Part shown: positions 8,441-16,587 of the stretch, piece by piece | How the letters are laid out: each line of letters starts with the position of its first letter | Position numbering within the stretch: the first letter of the stretch is position 1 | Source of the DNA: CAZUFB01 sp048173955 | Lineage (GTDB): Bacteria; Actinomycetota; Coriobacteriia; Coriobacteriales; UMGS124 | NCBI GenBank assembly: GCA_048173955.1 | Contig: DBEYOB010000119.1 | Location: forward strand, 1-28,512 | Length of the DNA stretch: 28,512 nucleotides | Direction: 5' to 3' | Translations under genes and position numbers: made by a program | Notes under the pieces: generated by a model | Database searches by the model: none | Told to the model about the DNA's origin: nothing | Seen by the model: only the letters and a program-made list of their open reading frames with translations

Positions 8441-9136
8441 ATGGCCGACGAGGCGCTGCCGCAGTTTATCGACGCGAAAACGTACGCACCGGTGTTCACG
8501 ACCGAGTGGCTGACGGGCCAGGACGAGCTCCGCTATGCGCGCATCCGGCTCGGCGAAGGGGAGTGCGTCTTCCGCGCCGACGAAGAGCACCGCTTCACGT
8601 ACCATGTGGAGCGCGGGCTCATCAGGCTGTACCTGTCGTCGGCGGCGGGGAACCTCAAGACGCTGTTCTACCATGCCAAGGGGACGCAATTCGGCTTCCA
8701 GGGTTTCCGCGAAGACCGCCTGACCAGGACGACGGCCGCCGCGGTGGTGCCGAGCGCGGTCCTCGCCATAGACTATGCCGACCTGTTCGCCTTCTGCGAC
8801 CGGCACCCGTCCTACTACCGGGCGTATGCGGCGTACCTGTTCCAGATTATGAACTCCCAGACGAGCGAAATCGCCAGCCTGTCGTTCCAGACGGGGATGC
8901 GCCGCCTCGCCGCGCTGCTCTACGCCCTCGCCGCGCGCGGGGGAGGTGCGGCGCCCGGCGCGGTCGAGGTGCCCTATACAATCGACCAGCTGGCCGAGAT
9001 TATCGGGTCGCACCGCAACACGGTGAGCAACGCCCTGGGGCTGCTGCGCAAGCTCGGGTTCGTGTCGGGCAGGTCGCGGCCTATCGAGGTGTGCGACCTG
9101 ACGGGGCTGAGGCGCTATCTGGACGAGGAGGGCTGA
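8441..9136 (+). CDS. Crp/Fnr family transcriptional regulator
   Basis: A 231-residue regulator. Residues about 20-130 form a cyclic-nucleotide-binding-like beta barrel (ERGLIRLYLSSAAGNLKTLFYHAKG). A long dimer helix follows, then a winged helix-turn-helix near residues 178-210 (YTIDQLAEIIGSHRNTVSNA, then LGLLRKLGFV). The N-terminal part lacks the cysteine cluster of Fnr, and the barrel lacks an obvious cAMP phosphate-binding signature, so it probably senses another effector. A GGAGGGAG site precedes the ATG. It lies just downstream of the Mo-enzyme and Fe-S genes on the same strand, which suggests it controls them. The inverted repeat at 5116-5138 upstream of the Mo enzyme is a possible target. 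Both links are inference. Confidence 0.88.
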   Translation: MADEALPQFIDAKTYAPVFTTEWLTGQDELRYARIRLGEGECVFRADEEHRFTYHVERGLIRLYLSSAAGNLKTLFYHAKGTQFGFQGFREDRLTRTTAAAVVPSAVLAIDYADLFAFCDRHPSYYRAYAAYLFQIMNSQTSEIASLSFQTGMRRLAALLYALAARGGGAAPGAVEVPYTIDQLAEIIGSHRNTVSNALGLLRKLGFVSGRSRPIEVCDLTGLRRYLDEEG

Positions 9137-9629
9137 CGGCATGCGGGAGAGCGCGGGGAGGGTGGCGGTCGGCGAGTGAGCGCGTGCCAGGGGCGGGCGG
9201 GATGGTCAATGAGGGCGCACTTGCATGCCCGGGCAGGCGTCCGTGCACGGGAAATCGTGCGATGGGTGAAGAATCGGGAGTTACGGTTGAACGCGGGCGG
9301 GAAAAATATGCGAAGGTTGGCACGGATTTGGGAGGAACAGTCTCGGTTTGTTTGCGGATGAGCCTTCTGCCAGGTGTTTTCTTGCTCAGATATAACTTTG
9401 ACCTGCATGCTCGATTCAGGGGCGCTCTTTGGCTCTCTGAAATCCGCCTCGAAGTTGCCCTGGAGCCATCCGTAACTTCGGTTTTTTCAACCAACGCGCG
9501 ATTTTGCGTGCGTGGGCGCCCCGCCGGCATGCCTGCGCGCGTGCGTTGTCCCCCCGCCCGGCGACGCGTTCCCCGGGTCTTTCGCATCCGGCTCAGCACC
9601 ATGCCTTCCCGCTCGCAAAACCCTCCCGC
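9137..9629. other. Intergenic stretch, AT-richer than its surroundings
   Basis: No convincing gene between the Crp-family stop codon and the ferritin terminator. The central part (9250-9510) is less GC-rich than the flanks and is bounded by the inverted repeat described separately. No tRNA-like fold or well-placed ribosome site was seen. Confidence 0.5.
9249..9506. repeat. Inverted repeat pair of a dispersed repeat family, about 258 bases overall
   Basis: The 42 bases at 9249-9290 match the reverse complement of 9465-9506 at about 31 of 42 positions. Shared blocks include AAATCG, TGAA and GTTACGG. The arms flank about 175 bases of AT-richer sequence with no gene. The sequence at 19634-19672 matches the same unit (about 27 of 39 against the right arm), so this is a repeat family rather than a local hairpin. 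A transcript could fold the arms into a long imperfect stem. No target-site duplication or transposase was identified. Confidence 0.55.
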
Positions 9630-9664
9630 AAAAAACGGGGCGCCCGGCATCCCGGTGCGCCCCG
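9630..9664 (-). terminator. Rho-independent terminator of the ferritin gene
   Basis: On the minus strand, CGGGGCGC (9664-9657) pairs with GCGCCCCG (9643-9636), with an inner CCGG/CCGG pair and one bulged base, followed by six T residues (9635-9630). It lies about 30 bases after the ferritin stop codon. Confidence 0.88.
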
Positions 9665-9694
9665 AAGGGTTCGCCGTGCGGTGTGGCCCGTTAC

Positions 9695-10210
9695 CTACAT
9701 CGGCATCGTCGGGGCGGTGAAGGTGCGGGCGGCGTACTCGCGGTCGAGGTCGTAGAGGCCGTGGCAGTCCTTGCCGAACAGCTCCATGTTGGTAATCATC
9801 TCGGAGGCGTTGGCCTCCTCCTCGCCCTGCTCCTCGATGAACCAGTCGAGCATTTTCATACTGCGGTAGTCGCGCACCTCGGCTGCGGCGGCGTAGCACT
9901 CGTTGATTGAGGCGGTCACGTACTGCTCGTGCTTGAGGGCGGCCTTGAGAGGCTCGACATCGTCGGCAAAGCTCGTCTCAGGCTTGGCGATGGCCTCGAG
10001 AGTCACCTTGCAGCCGTTGTCGAGCAGGTAGCGGCGCAGGATCTTGGCGTGGGCGACCTCCTCTTCGACCTGGACCATGTACCAGTTGGCGAAGCCCTTG
10101 AGGCCGCGGTCCTCGTAGTAGTCGGCGATGTCGAGGTACAGGTAGGCCGAGTACAGCTCCTTGTTGACCTGGGCGTTGAGGATGTCGGCGACCTTGCTGT
10201 CGAGTGCCAT
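9695..10210 (-). CDS. ftnA: Ferritin (non-haem, FtnA-like)
   Basis: A 171-residue ferritin that would assemble into a 24-subunit iron-storage shell in the cytoplasm and oxidise Fe(II) at a ferroxidase centre. Expected ligands are present: Glu18 in NKELYSAY, Glu51 and His54 in EEEVAHA, and the later WFIEEQGEEE segment supplying Glu and Gln. Length and four-helix layout match bacterial FtnA; the haem-ligating Met of bacterioferritin is not evident. A GGAG site lies 7 bases upstream of the ATG. It is a single-gene transcript with its own terminator. In an anaerobe it would help with iron storage and oxygen or peroxide stress. No clear Fur box or promoter was seen in the 120 bases upstream. Confidence 0.95.
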   Translation of the reverse strand: MALDSKVADILNAQVNKELYSAYLYLDIADYYEDRGLKGFANWYMVQVEEEVAHAKILRRYLLDNGCKVTLEAIAKPETSFADDVEPLKAALKHEQYVTASINECYAAAAEVRDYRSMKMLDWFIEEQGEEEANASEMITNMELFGKDCHGLYDLDREYAARTFTAPTMPM

Positions 10211-10351
10211 GGCACTGCTCCAATCCGGCCCTTTGTTGCGGGCCCCGATGCGTCTGTTCTTGTACGACCTGTACCCGCCTCCGACGCCGCGCCGGCATGT
10301 TAAGGTGCACTTTGGCTAACTTCCAGACATTCTGCACAGAGGCGCCGGCAA

Positions 10352-10446
10352 GGGTCGTGCGTCATGGCACGAAAGCGGGGTCGCGCACCTATGGAGCGGA
10401 AGCGGGGGTCGTGAACTACGGTGTGAAAGCAGGGCCGTGCACCTAA
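10352..10446 (+). repeat. Imperfect 26-28-base tandem repeat, three and a half units
   Basis: Units start at 10352, 10378, 10406 and 10432, each opening with GGGTCG or GGGCCG. The first three close with a GAAAGCG-like block; the fourth is cut short after GGGCCGTGCACCTA. The units differ from each other at several central positions. There are no spacers, so this is not a CRISPR array. Confidence 0.7.
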
Positions 10447-10494
10447 AAAACGGCTGATGCGTGCAAAACTGCGTCGAGTGAATTCAAGCTAAGA

Positions 10495-10522
10495 TTGAAG
10501 GTTCCGTCGAAAGATGTATAAA
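10495..10522 (+). promoter_or_regulatory. Promoter candidate upstream of the VanRS-like operon
   Basis: TTGAAG (10495-10500), 16-base spacer, TATAAA (10517-10522), within an AT-rich island. If it drives the VanR-like gene the leader is about 430 bases. It could instead serve a small RNA. Confidence 0.5.
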
Positions 10523-10954
10523 TGAAAAGCATGGTTACCAAACTGGATTACATATTTTCTACCGTAACGAGCAAACGCCTTCAACGGGCCAAATGGACCG
10601 TTCATTCGACAGCGCCTTGCACACATCGGGGCTTATTCAGTGGTTTGATATTTTGCACGACCGCTCTGCATGCACGCGGTGCGACGGCGCGGGCGTGCAG
10701 ACCATCGCTTGCGACTTTCTGACAATCTTTCCACCTCGGCGCAGCGGTCCCGTCGGGGCGCTACAGTAAAAGCTGGCGCAATACGGGTGCCGTCGGGCGC
10801 GGGCGCCTGCAGGCACGGGTGCCGGCGGGGCGCGCCGGAGGGTTCGGCGATCCGGCCCCGGATGGCCTGGTCTCGAACGCCCCGGTTCCGGCCCCGAGTG
10901 TTCCGGCCGACATCCGATGCGTGGCCGTTCGATGTGAAAGGAGTGCGGCGCGCC

Positions 10955-11659
10955 ATGGCGACGATTCTGGTAGTGGATGACGAGCGGCCCATCGCCGACC
11001 TCGTCGAGGTCTACCTTGCAAACGAGGGTTTCGACGTGCTCAAGGCCTACGACGGTCGCACCGCGCTTGCGTTGGTCGGCGAGCGGCCCGTCGACGCCGC
11101 GGTGCTCGACGTTATGCTGCCCGACGTGAGCGGGTTCGAGCTGTGCCGGCGCATCCGCGAGACGAAGCTCTTCCCCATCGTCATGCTCACTGCCCGCGTG
11201 GCCGACGCCGACAAGATCAACGGCCTCGCCCTGGGTGCCGACGACTACGTGACCAAGCCGTTCAATCCGCTCGAGCTGGTGGCGCGCATCAAGTCGCAGC
11301 TGCGCCGCCGGCTGCGCTACGACCAGGGGGAGGAGGCCGCGGGCCGCTCCGCCGTCGAATACGACTTCATGGGCCTGGTCATCAACAACGCTTCCCACAA
11401 GGCGACGCTTTACGACCGGCCGCTCGACCTCACACCGACCGAGTTCGCCATCCTGTGGTACCTGTGCGACCATCGCGGCAAGGTCGTCTCGAACGAGGAG
11501 CTGTTCGAGGCGGTATGGGGCGAGATGTACCTCGAGAGCAGCGCGAACACGGTGATGGCGCATATCGCGCGCCTGCGTTCGAAGATGGGCGAGACGGCCC
11601 GCAAGCCGCGCATCATCCAAACCGTCTGGGGAGTGGGGTATACCATTGAGCAGCAGTGA
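10955..11659 (+). CDS. VanR-like OmpR-family response regulator
   Basis: A 234-residue response regulator. The receiver domain (residues 1-115) has the acidic pocket Asp8/Asp9, the phosphorylation site Asp52 (VLDVMLPD) and Lys101 (TKPFNP). The C-terminal winged-helix DNA-binding domain (about 130-232) contains LDLTPTEFAILWYL and the terminal TVWGVGYTIE. The sequence style and pairing with the next gene place it in the VanR branch, although no vancomycin-resistance genes (vanH, vanA/G, vanX) are nearby. The start at 10955 has an AAGGAG site 11 bases upstream. The kinase gene begins inside its last codons (14-base overlap), which indicates translational coupling. Its targets are unknown; the MFS-CBS operon downstream is one candidate. 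Confidence 0.92.
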   Translation: MATILVVDDERPIADLVEVYLANEGFDVLKAYDGRTALALVGERPVDAAVLDVMLPDVSGFELCRRIRETKLFPIVMLTARVADADKINGLALGADDYVTKPFNPLELVARIKSQLRRRLRYDQGEEAAGRSAVEYDFMGLVINNASHKATLYDRPLDLTPTEFAILWYLCDHRGKVVSNEELFEAVWGEMYLESSANTVMAHIARLRSKMGETARKPRIIQTVWGVGYTIEQQ

Positions 11660-12887
11660 TCCGAGCGCGACGCCTGCGGACGCGACGCCTGCAGGTGCGA
11701 CGTCCGCAAGCCCGGCGCCCGCAGGGGAAACGCGCGGCGACAAACCCGTCCCGTCCTGGTCTGCCCCGCACCGCAAGGCGCAGGTGCGCTGGGCCCTTAC
11801 GGGAAAGCTGTTCGTGCGCTGCGTCGCGGCGCAGGCGGTGTACCTGGCCCTGCTCATCGCCGCCATGTTCGTCGGCCGCTACGTCTGCATGCAGCAGGTC
11901 TGGTTCGGCAACGAGTTCTGGTATCCGCTGTTCAGCGCGATAAACGACAACCCCGTTCTTGTCATAGGCATCTTGTTCGTCTTGGGCATGAGCGCCATCT
12001 TCCTGTTCTTCTGGTGGCGCACCGTGCGCTATTTCGACGACATCGCCGTCGCGACCGAGCAGCTCGTCTCCTCCGACGGCGACGCCTCCATCGAGCTTCC
12101 GGCCGACCTGTACCCGATCGAGCTGCGCCTCAACGCGGCCAAGCGCCGCGCGCTCGACGCCGAGCAGCTGGCCCAGGCCGAGGCCAAACGCAAAAACGAC
12201 CTGCTCGTCTATTTGGCGCACGACCTAAAGACCCCGCTCACCTCGGTCATCGGCTACCTGCAGCTGCTCCGCGACGAACGGGACATCTCGCCCGAGGTGC
12301 GCGCCCGCTACGAGGGGGTGGCGCTCGAGCGCGCATACCGTCTCGAGGACCTCGTCAACGAGTTCTTCGAGACGGCGCGGCTCAACCTGAGCGAGTCGTC
12401 GCTGGTGTGTTCGGACGTGAACCTGTCGCGCATGGTCGAGCAGGAGCTGTTCGAGTATCGACCCATCATGGAGCCGAAGGGGCTTTCCTACCGCATCGAG
12501 GCCGAGCCCGACGTCGTCGTCGCCTGCGACGTCGGAAAGATGGAGCGCGTGCTCGACAACCTGGTGCGCAACGCCGTGAACTACAGCCATCCCGCGACCG
12601 AGATCCTGGTCGAGCTCGGACGCGCGGAGCGCGGCGGGGAGCCGGGGGCGTCCCTGCGGGTGACGAACCGCGGCGACACGATCCCCGCGCCGCAGCTCGA
12701 GCGGCTGTTCGAGCAGTTCTACCGCATGAGTAGCTCGCGCGACGCGGACACGGGCGGGGCGGGCCTGGGCCTTGCCATCGCGCGCGGTCTGGTGCACGCC
12801 CACGGGGGCGAGATCCATGCCGAGAGCTCCGACGGTACGGTGACGTTCGCGCTCTGGCTGCCGCGGCGGCCTCCCGCCCTGCGCTGA
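11646..12887 (+). CDS. VanS-like sensor histidine kinase
   Basis: A 413-residue membrane kinase starting with TTG inside the end of the regulator gene. Residues 1-35 are a low-complexity Ala/Thr/Pro tail encoded by 15-base repeats. Two transmembrane segments follow (about 57-84 and 99-119) with a short external loop, as in VanS. The linker leads to the phosphoacceptor helix YLAHDLKTPLTSVIGYL (His192), whose wording is typical of VanS. The ATPase domain has the N box DNLVRNAVNYSHP and the G box GGAGLGLAIARGL. It would autophosphorylate and pass phosphate to the overlapping regulator. The small sensor loop suggests it detects an envelope or membrane signal. No glycopeptide-resistance genes lie within the window, so the signal is not known. 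Confidence 0.9.
   Translation: MSSSDPSATPADATPAGATSASPAPAGETRGDKPVPSWSAPHRKAQVRWALTGKLFVRCVAAQAVYLALLIAAMFVGRYVCMQQVWFGNEFWYPLFSAINDNPVLVIGILFVLGMSAIFLFFWWRTVRYFDDIAVATEQLVSSDGDASIELPADLYPIELRLNAAKRRALDAEQLAQAEAKRKNDLLVYLAHDLKTPLTSVIGYLQLLRDERDISPEVRARYEGVALERAYRLEDLVNEFFETARLNLSESSLVCSDVNLSRMVEQELFEYRPIMEPKGLSYRIEAEPDVVVACDVGKMERVLDNLVRNAVNYSHPATEILVELGRAERGGEPGASLRVTNRGDTIPAPQLERLFEQFYRMSSSRDADTGGAGLGLAIARGLVHAHGGEIHAESSDGTVTFALWLPRRPPALR
11667..11711 (+). repeat. Three 15-base tandem repeats in the kinase N-terminal tail
   Basis: Three consecutive 15-base units, all beginning GCGACG, encode ATPAD, ATPAG and ATSAS. Being a multiple of three bases, copy-number change would keep the frame. 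Confidence 0.7.
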
Positions 12888-13143
12888 GGCGGCGGACGCC
12901 GACTCCCGGCGGGATGCGGCCGTCGACCGATGCCGCGGTTTTTCGCTGGATAGTTGCCGACGGGCCTTACGGTGTGGCGCGGCCGATGCGTACACTGGCG
13001 GCTGCTGCACCGCTGCCGGCCGCATACAGGCCGGGTCTGCCGGCGCCGTCCGACCGCGGGCGGGGTCGGGGCGGACGCGTTTCGGCGGGGCGGCCCCGTG
13101 GCGGCACGGCATGCCGCATCGGTCCTCGAGGAGTTTCAACCGC

Positions 13144-15198
13144 ATGAAAGCAACCGCTCAGGGCGCCGTCTCCGGCGTCAACCACGTTGCCCTGCTCGCC
13201 GTGCTCTACGGCGCGGCGTTTTTGGCGGGGTTCAACGAGAACATGATGAACATGGCGCTCATGTCCGTCATGGGGGAGTACGGCGTGGGCTCGGTCACGG
13301 CGCAGTGGCTCGTGACGGGCTACATGATTGTGGCCACGGTCGTGGTCGTGTGCATGGCGTTTCTCTACCGCCGCTTCAAGCTGCGCACCCTGTTCTTTGC
13401 GGCGGCGGCGTTCACGGCGGCGGGCTCGCTCATGGGCCTGTTCGCGATGAACTTCCCGTTTTTGCTGGTCGCCCGCCTCGTCCAGGCGATCGGCTCGGGC
13501 ATCTTCATCCCCATGATGATGAACACCATTCTGGTGGTGGCGCCCAAGAACCGCCTGGGCACGTTCATGTCGATTGGCGGGTGCATGATCACGTTCGGCC
13601 CCGCCCTGGCGCCGGTGGTGTGCGGCATGCTGGTGACGGCGCTCGGCTGGCACAGCGTGTTCGTTGTCCCGCTCGCGGTCATGGCCGTGCTGGCGCTTCT
13701 GGGTTGCGCGTTCGTCAAGAACCTGAGCAACGAGGATGCCCATCTCGACCTGCCGTCGGTGGGGCTCGCCGCGGTGTTCCTGTTCGCGCTGTCGTTCGGC
13801 CTGTCGCAGGTTGCCTCCAACGCTGTGCTCGGCGCGGTCTTCCTGGCGGTCGCCGTCGCCTCGGCCGCCGTCTTCGCGGTGCGGCAGACTCGCTGCGACT
13901 ACCCCCTCATCGACATGGCGCCCATGAGGAGCGTCCGGTTCTGGCCGGCCGTGCTGCTCGTGGTCGTCGCGATGATGACCACGTTCTCGCTGAGCGTGCT
14001 GCTGCCGCTGTACTTCGAGGGCGCGATGGGCATGACCGCCTTCATGGCGGGCGTCCTCATCCTCGTGCCGGTGCTGGTGAACGCCGGCTGCACGCTTGCC
14101 GCCGGGCGCATCATGGACCGCAGGGGGGAGTGGCCGCTTTTGCCGTGCGGCTTCGGGCTCGTGCTCGTCGGTGCCGTGGCGATGGTGTTCGCGGCGCCCG
14201 CCCTGGCCGCCCCGGCCATGTTCGTCGCGATGCTTGCGGTGTACGCGGGCATCGGCCTGTGCTTCTCGCCGTCGCAGACGGCCGGCCTGCGCACGCTGCC
14301 GCCGCAGCAGAACCCCTTCGGCGTGGCGCTCATGACAACGTTCGTGCAGGTTGCCGCCTGCATCGGCCCGTCGCTGTTCACCGGCATCATGTCGTCGGCG
14401 CAGGTGGGAGCGCTGGCGGCGGGCGCGTCCGAGAGCCTGGCCGCGGCCGAGGGGTTCGCCGCGGCGATCCGGGTTGCCTCGGCGATCGCGGCTGCGGGCC
14501 TTGCGGTCGCGCTCGTCTATTCGCTGGCGGCGCACCGGCGCGACGCCGTGGCGCGCCGGGCGGCCGTGGGCTCCCCGGTCGCTGCGGCGCCTGCCGAGGG
14601 GGCGGCTTCGCGGACCTCTGCCGCCACCCCGCTCGCCGACGCCACCCTGGCCCAGGTCATGGAGGACGAGCCCTTCACCGTGGCGTCCGACGCCCGCGTG
14701 CGCGACGCGATGCGCGTGCTCGTCGAGCATCGCGTGAGCGGACTTGCGGTGGTCGACGGGCAGGGTGCCCCGGTCGGCTTCGTGTCGGACGGCGACATCA
14801 TGCGCTACCTGGCGACCCAGCATCCGCTGGTGACGTCCGCCTACTCGCTCATCGAGGCGGCGGGCTCCCAGACGATCGACGAGCGCATGGCGGAGCTCAT
14901 GGACCTGCCGGTCGGCCAGATCGCCACGTCCAAGGTCGTCGTGCTCGGGGCCGGGACCTCGCTCAAGGACGCCTGCCAGCTTTTGGCGCAGCACCGGTTC
15001 AAGAAGGTCCCCGTGGTGTCGGACGGCCGCGTCGTGGGCGTGGTGAGCCGCTCGAACGTGCTGCGCTTCGCGATGGAGTCGTGCCTTGCGGCCGAAGGGG
15101 CCGACGCGGGTGCGGAGCAGGCGGTGCCGGCTGCGGACGCGCCGTCGCCGGAGGGGTGGCAGGGCGACCGGGCCGCATCGGAAGACGGAAACGCATAG
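13144..15198 (+). CDS. MFS transporter (DHA2-like) fused to a C-terminal CBS domain pair
   Basis: A 684-residue protein. Residues about 10-470 form a major facilitator with roughly 14 hydrophobic segments. They include the DHA2/EmrB-like stretch RLVQAIGSGIFIPMMMNTI and a GPALAPVVCG motif, suggesting proton-driven export. After a short linker come two CBS domains: the first about residues 500-560 (TLAQVMEDEPFTVASDARV, GFVSDGDIMRYL), the second about 592-648 (VVVLGAGTSLKDA, KVPVVSDGRVVGVVSRSNV). CBS pairs bind adenine nucleotides and often gate transporters or enzymes, so transport may respond to cellular energy state; that is inference. A GAGGAG site precedes the ATG by 10 bases. A lipase gene follows after 15 bases. 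The hinge between the two parts is in one uninterrupted frame. Confidence 0.9.
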   Translation: MKATAQGAVSGVNHVALLAVLYGAAFLAGFNENMMNMALMSVMGEYGVGSVTAQWLVTGYMIVATVVVVCMAFLYRRFKLRTLFFAAAAFTAAGSLMGLFAMNFPFLLVARLVQAIGSGIFIPMMMNTILVVAPKNRLGTFMSIGGCMITFGPALAPVVCGMLVTALGWHSVFVVPLAVMAVLALLGCAFVKNLSNEDAHLDLPSVGLAAVFLFALSFGLSQVASNAVLGAVFLAVAVASAAVFAVRQTRCDYPLIDMAPMRSVRFWPAVLLVVVAMMTTFSLSVLLPLYFEGAMGMTAFMAGVLILVPVLVNAGCTLAAGRIMDRRGEWPLLPCGFGLVLVGAVAMVFAAPALAAPAMFVAMLAVYAGIGLCFSPSQTAGLRTLPPQQNPFGVALMTTFVQVAACIGPSLFTGIMSSAQVGALAAGASESLAAAEGFAAAIRVASAIAAAGLAVALVYSLAAHRRDAVARRAAVGSPVAAAPAEGAASRTSAATPLADATLAQVMEDEPFTVASDARVRDAMRVLVEHRVSGLAVVDGQGAPVGFVSDGDIMRYLATQHPLVTSAYSLIEAAGSQTIDERMAELMDLPVGQIATSKVVVLGAGTSLKDACQLLAQHRFKKVPVVSDGRVVGVVSRSNVLRFAMESCLAAEGADAGAEQAVPAADAPSPEGWQGDRAASEDGNA

Positions 15199-15213
15199 CG
15201 ACGAGGGGGCACG

Positions 15214-16587
15214 GTGGGGAAGAGGGAGAAGACGGCCAAGGGCGCCGCCGGGGCGGAGACGACGTTCTGCCGGAGGCACAGGGGGCTGGTCCGGCTCGGC
15301 GTGGCCCTGGCGGTCGCGGCCGCGGTCGTCGCGGCCGTCGCCGTCGCGGTGCACGTTCGCCAGCAGCAGGAGATCGTCGAGGCCGGCGGCGTGGCGCTGC
15401 CGGGCGAGCTTGTCCCCATCGAGGGGTCGAGCGGGCGCACGGGCGCCTTCACCGCCCGCATCGCGTACACGAGCATGGCGGCGGACGAGGACGCGCACGT
15501 CGCGACCGACGTCGCCTGGGACGACGACTGGTTCTTCGGGGACCCCACCGTCTACAACCACGAGCTTGCGACGACCTGCGCGGTCCTTTCCGCCGTGGCC
15601 AACGCGGAGTCCGACTATTACCATGCGCACTCGACCTCGCCCGCCTATATGGAGGACGCGCTCGCGGCGCTGGGCTTCGAGGAGATTTCGACGTCGTCGT
15701 ACCGCTACCGCAGCATGGTCGTCGACGAGGTGGTCGACCTGCTCGCCCGCTCCGGCGACGTGGTCGCCTACTCGGTCGCCACCAAGCACCTCGTGAGCTC
15801 GACGGGGGAGGAGAAGACCCTCTACCTCGTGTCGATTCGCGGAAGCTACGGCTCCGAGTGGCTGAGCGACCTCAACATGGGCCACGCCGAGGACTACGAG
15901 ATGGACGAGATCGACCACCAGGGCTTCATGTTCGCCGCCCAGGAGATTATCGACGACCTGTCGCGCCGCCTCGGCGAGGATGCAGGCGGCGATATCGCGC
16001 TGCTGTTCACCGGCCATTCGCGCGGCGCGGCGGCGGCGAACCTCGCGGCCTCCTACGCCGACGACATGACCACGGGCCTGCGCACGCTCGCCCCGCTCGA
16101 CGGCATCTACTGCTACACGTTCGCCACGCCCGAGGTCACGACCTTCTCCAACACCGACGACCCGCTGTACGACAACATCTTCAACATCCTGAACCCGAGC
16201 GATCTGGTGCCGCGCCTGCCCCTGGAAGCGTGGGGCTTCGGGCGCTACGGCCACGATCTGTGGCTGCCCGGCTACGGCGACGAGGTGTTCGAGGAGCGCT
16301 ATCCCGCGATGCAGGAGACGTTCGAGGAAAACGTTGGCGTCGCGTGCCCGTATGTTCCGAGCGACCGGGAGCGGGTCGACGCGTTCGTCGCCGACCTTGC
16401 GCGCGAGGTGCCGACCGAGGCAGACATCGAGACGGTGCGCGGCGTCGCGTCGCTCGTGCGCGACCTTTTGGCCGACCTCGACCCCATGCAGGTGCTCTAT
16501 GGGCACTATCCCAACGTGTACATCGCCTGGATGCAGGTCATAGATGCCGAGGGGCTGCGCGCGGGAGGGGCCGGCGCCGACTCGTGA
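15214..16587 (+). CDS. Membrane-anchored class 3 lipase-like alpha/beta hydrolase
   Basis: A 457-residue protein starting with GTG behind a GAGGGGG site. A single hydrophobic segment near residues 28-47 anchors it, placing the rest outside the cell. The catalytic core shows the lipase_3 pattern: nucleophile elbow FTGHSRGAAA (Ser269), then NPSDLVPRLP (Asp330), and a His in GFGRYGHDLWL (His347). It would cleave ester bonds in lipids or related substrates. The N-terminal third and the C-terminal 90 residues are unassigned. It is 15 bases behind the MFS-CBS gene, so the two are very likely co-transcribed. Joint handling of a lipid or acylated compound is a reasonable guess only. Its stop codon lies between the arms of a strong hairpin shared with the convergent gene. 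Confidence 0.82.
   Translation: MGKREKTAKGAAGAETTFCRRHRGLVRLGVALAVAAAVVAAVAVAVHVRQQQEIVEAGGVALPGELVPIEGSSGRTGAFTARIAYTSMAADEDAHVATDVAWDDDWFFGDPTVYNHELATTCAVLSAVANAESDYYHAHSTSPAYMEDALAALGFEEISTSSYRYRSMVVDEVVDLLARSGDVVAYSVATKHLVSSTGEEKTLYLVSIRGSYGSEWLSDLNMGHAEDYEMDEIDHQGFMFAAQEIIDDLSRRLGEDAGGDIALLFTGHSRGAAAANLAASYADDMTTGLRTLAPLDGIYCYTFATPEVTTFSNTDDPLYDNIFNILNPSDLVPRLPLEAWGFGRYGHDLWLPGYGDEVFEERYPAMQETFEENVGVACPYVPSDRERVDAFVADLAREVPTEADIETVRGVASLVRDLLADLDPMQVLYGHYPNVYIAWMQVIDAEGLRAGGAGADS

Larger units (their letters stand above)
10211..10954. other. Long intergenic region between ferritin and the VanR-like gene
   Basis: This 744-base stretch separates divergent genes. From left to right it holds the ferritin leader; the imperfect tandem repeats at 10352-10446; an AT-rich segment (about 10447-10650) with a promoter candidate at 10495-10522 and a small hairpin (10583-10602, an AACGG-CC stem with one mismatch); then GC-rich sequence up to the VanR-like ribosome site. 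An open frame of 66 codons begins at 10522, but it has no good ribosome site and no family resemblance, so it is not called. The VanR-like frame also stays open back to 10670, but the start at 10955 is far better supported. Confidence 0.5.

Noticed and set aside
9249..9506. Insertion sequence
   Set aside because: There is no transposase frame or clear target duplication; only a non-coding repeat pair can be supported.
10352..10446. CRISPR array
   Set aside because: Units follow each other directly with no spacers, differ from each other, and no cas genes are nearby.
10522..10722. 66-codon gene after the promoter candidate at 10495
   Set aside because: No proper ribosome site, atypical composition and no family resemblance; the -10 box overlaps its start codon.
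10955..12887. Vancomycin-resistance operon
   Set aside because: Only the VanRS-like pair is present; no vanH, D-Ala-D-Lac or D-Ala-D-Ser ligase, or vanX/vanXY gene lies within the window.
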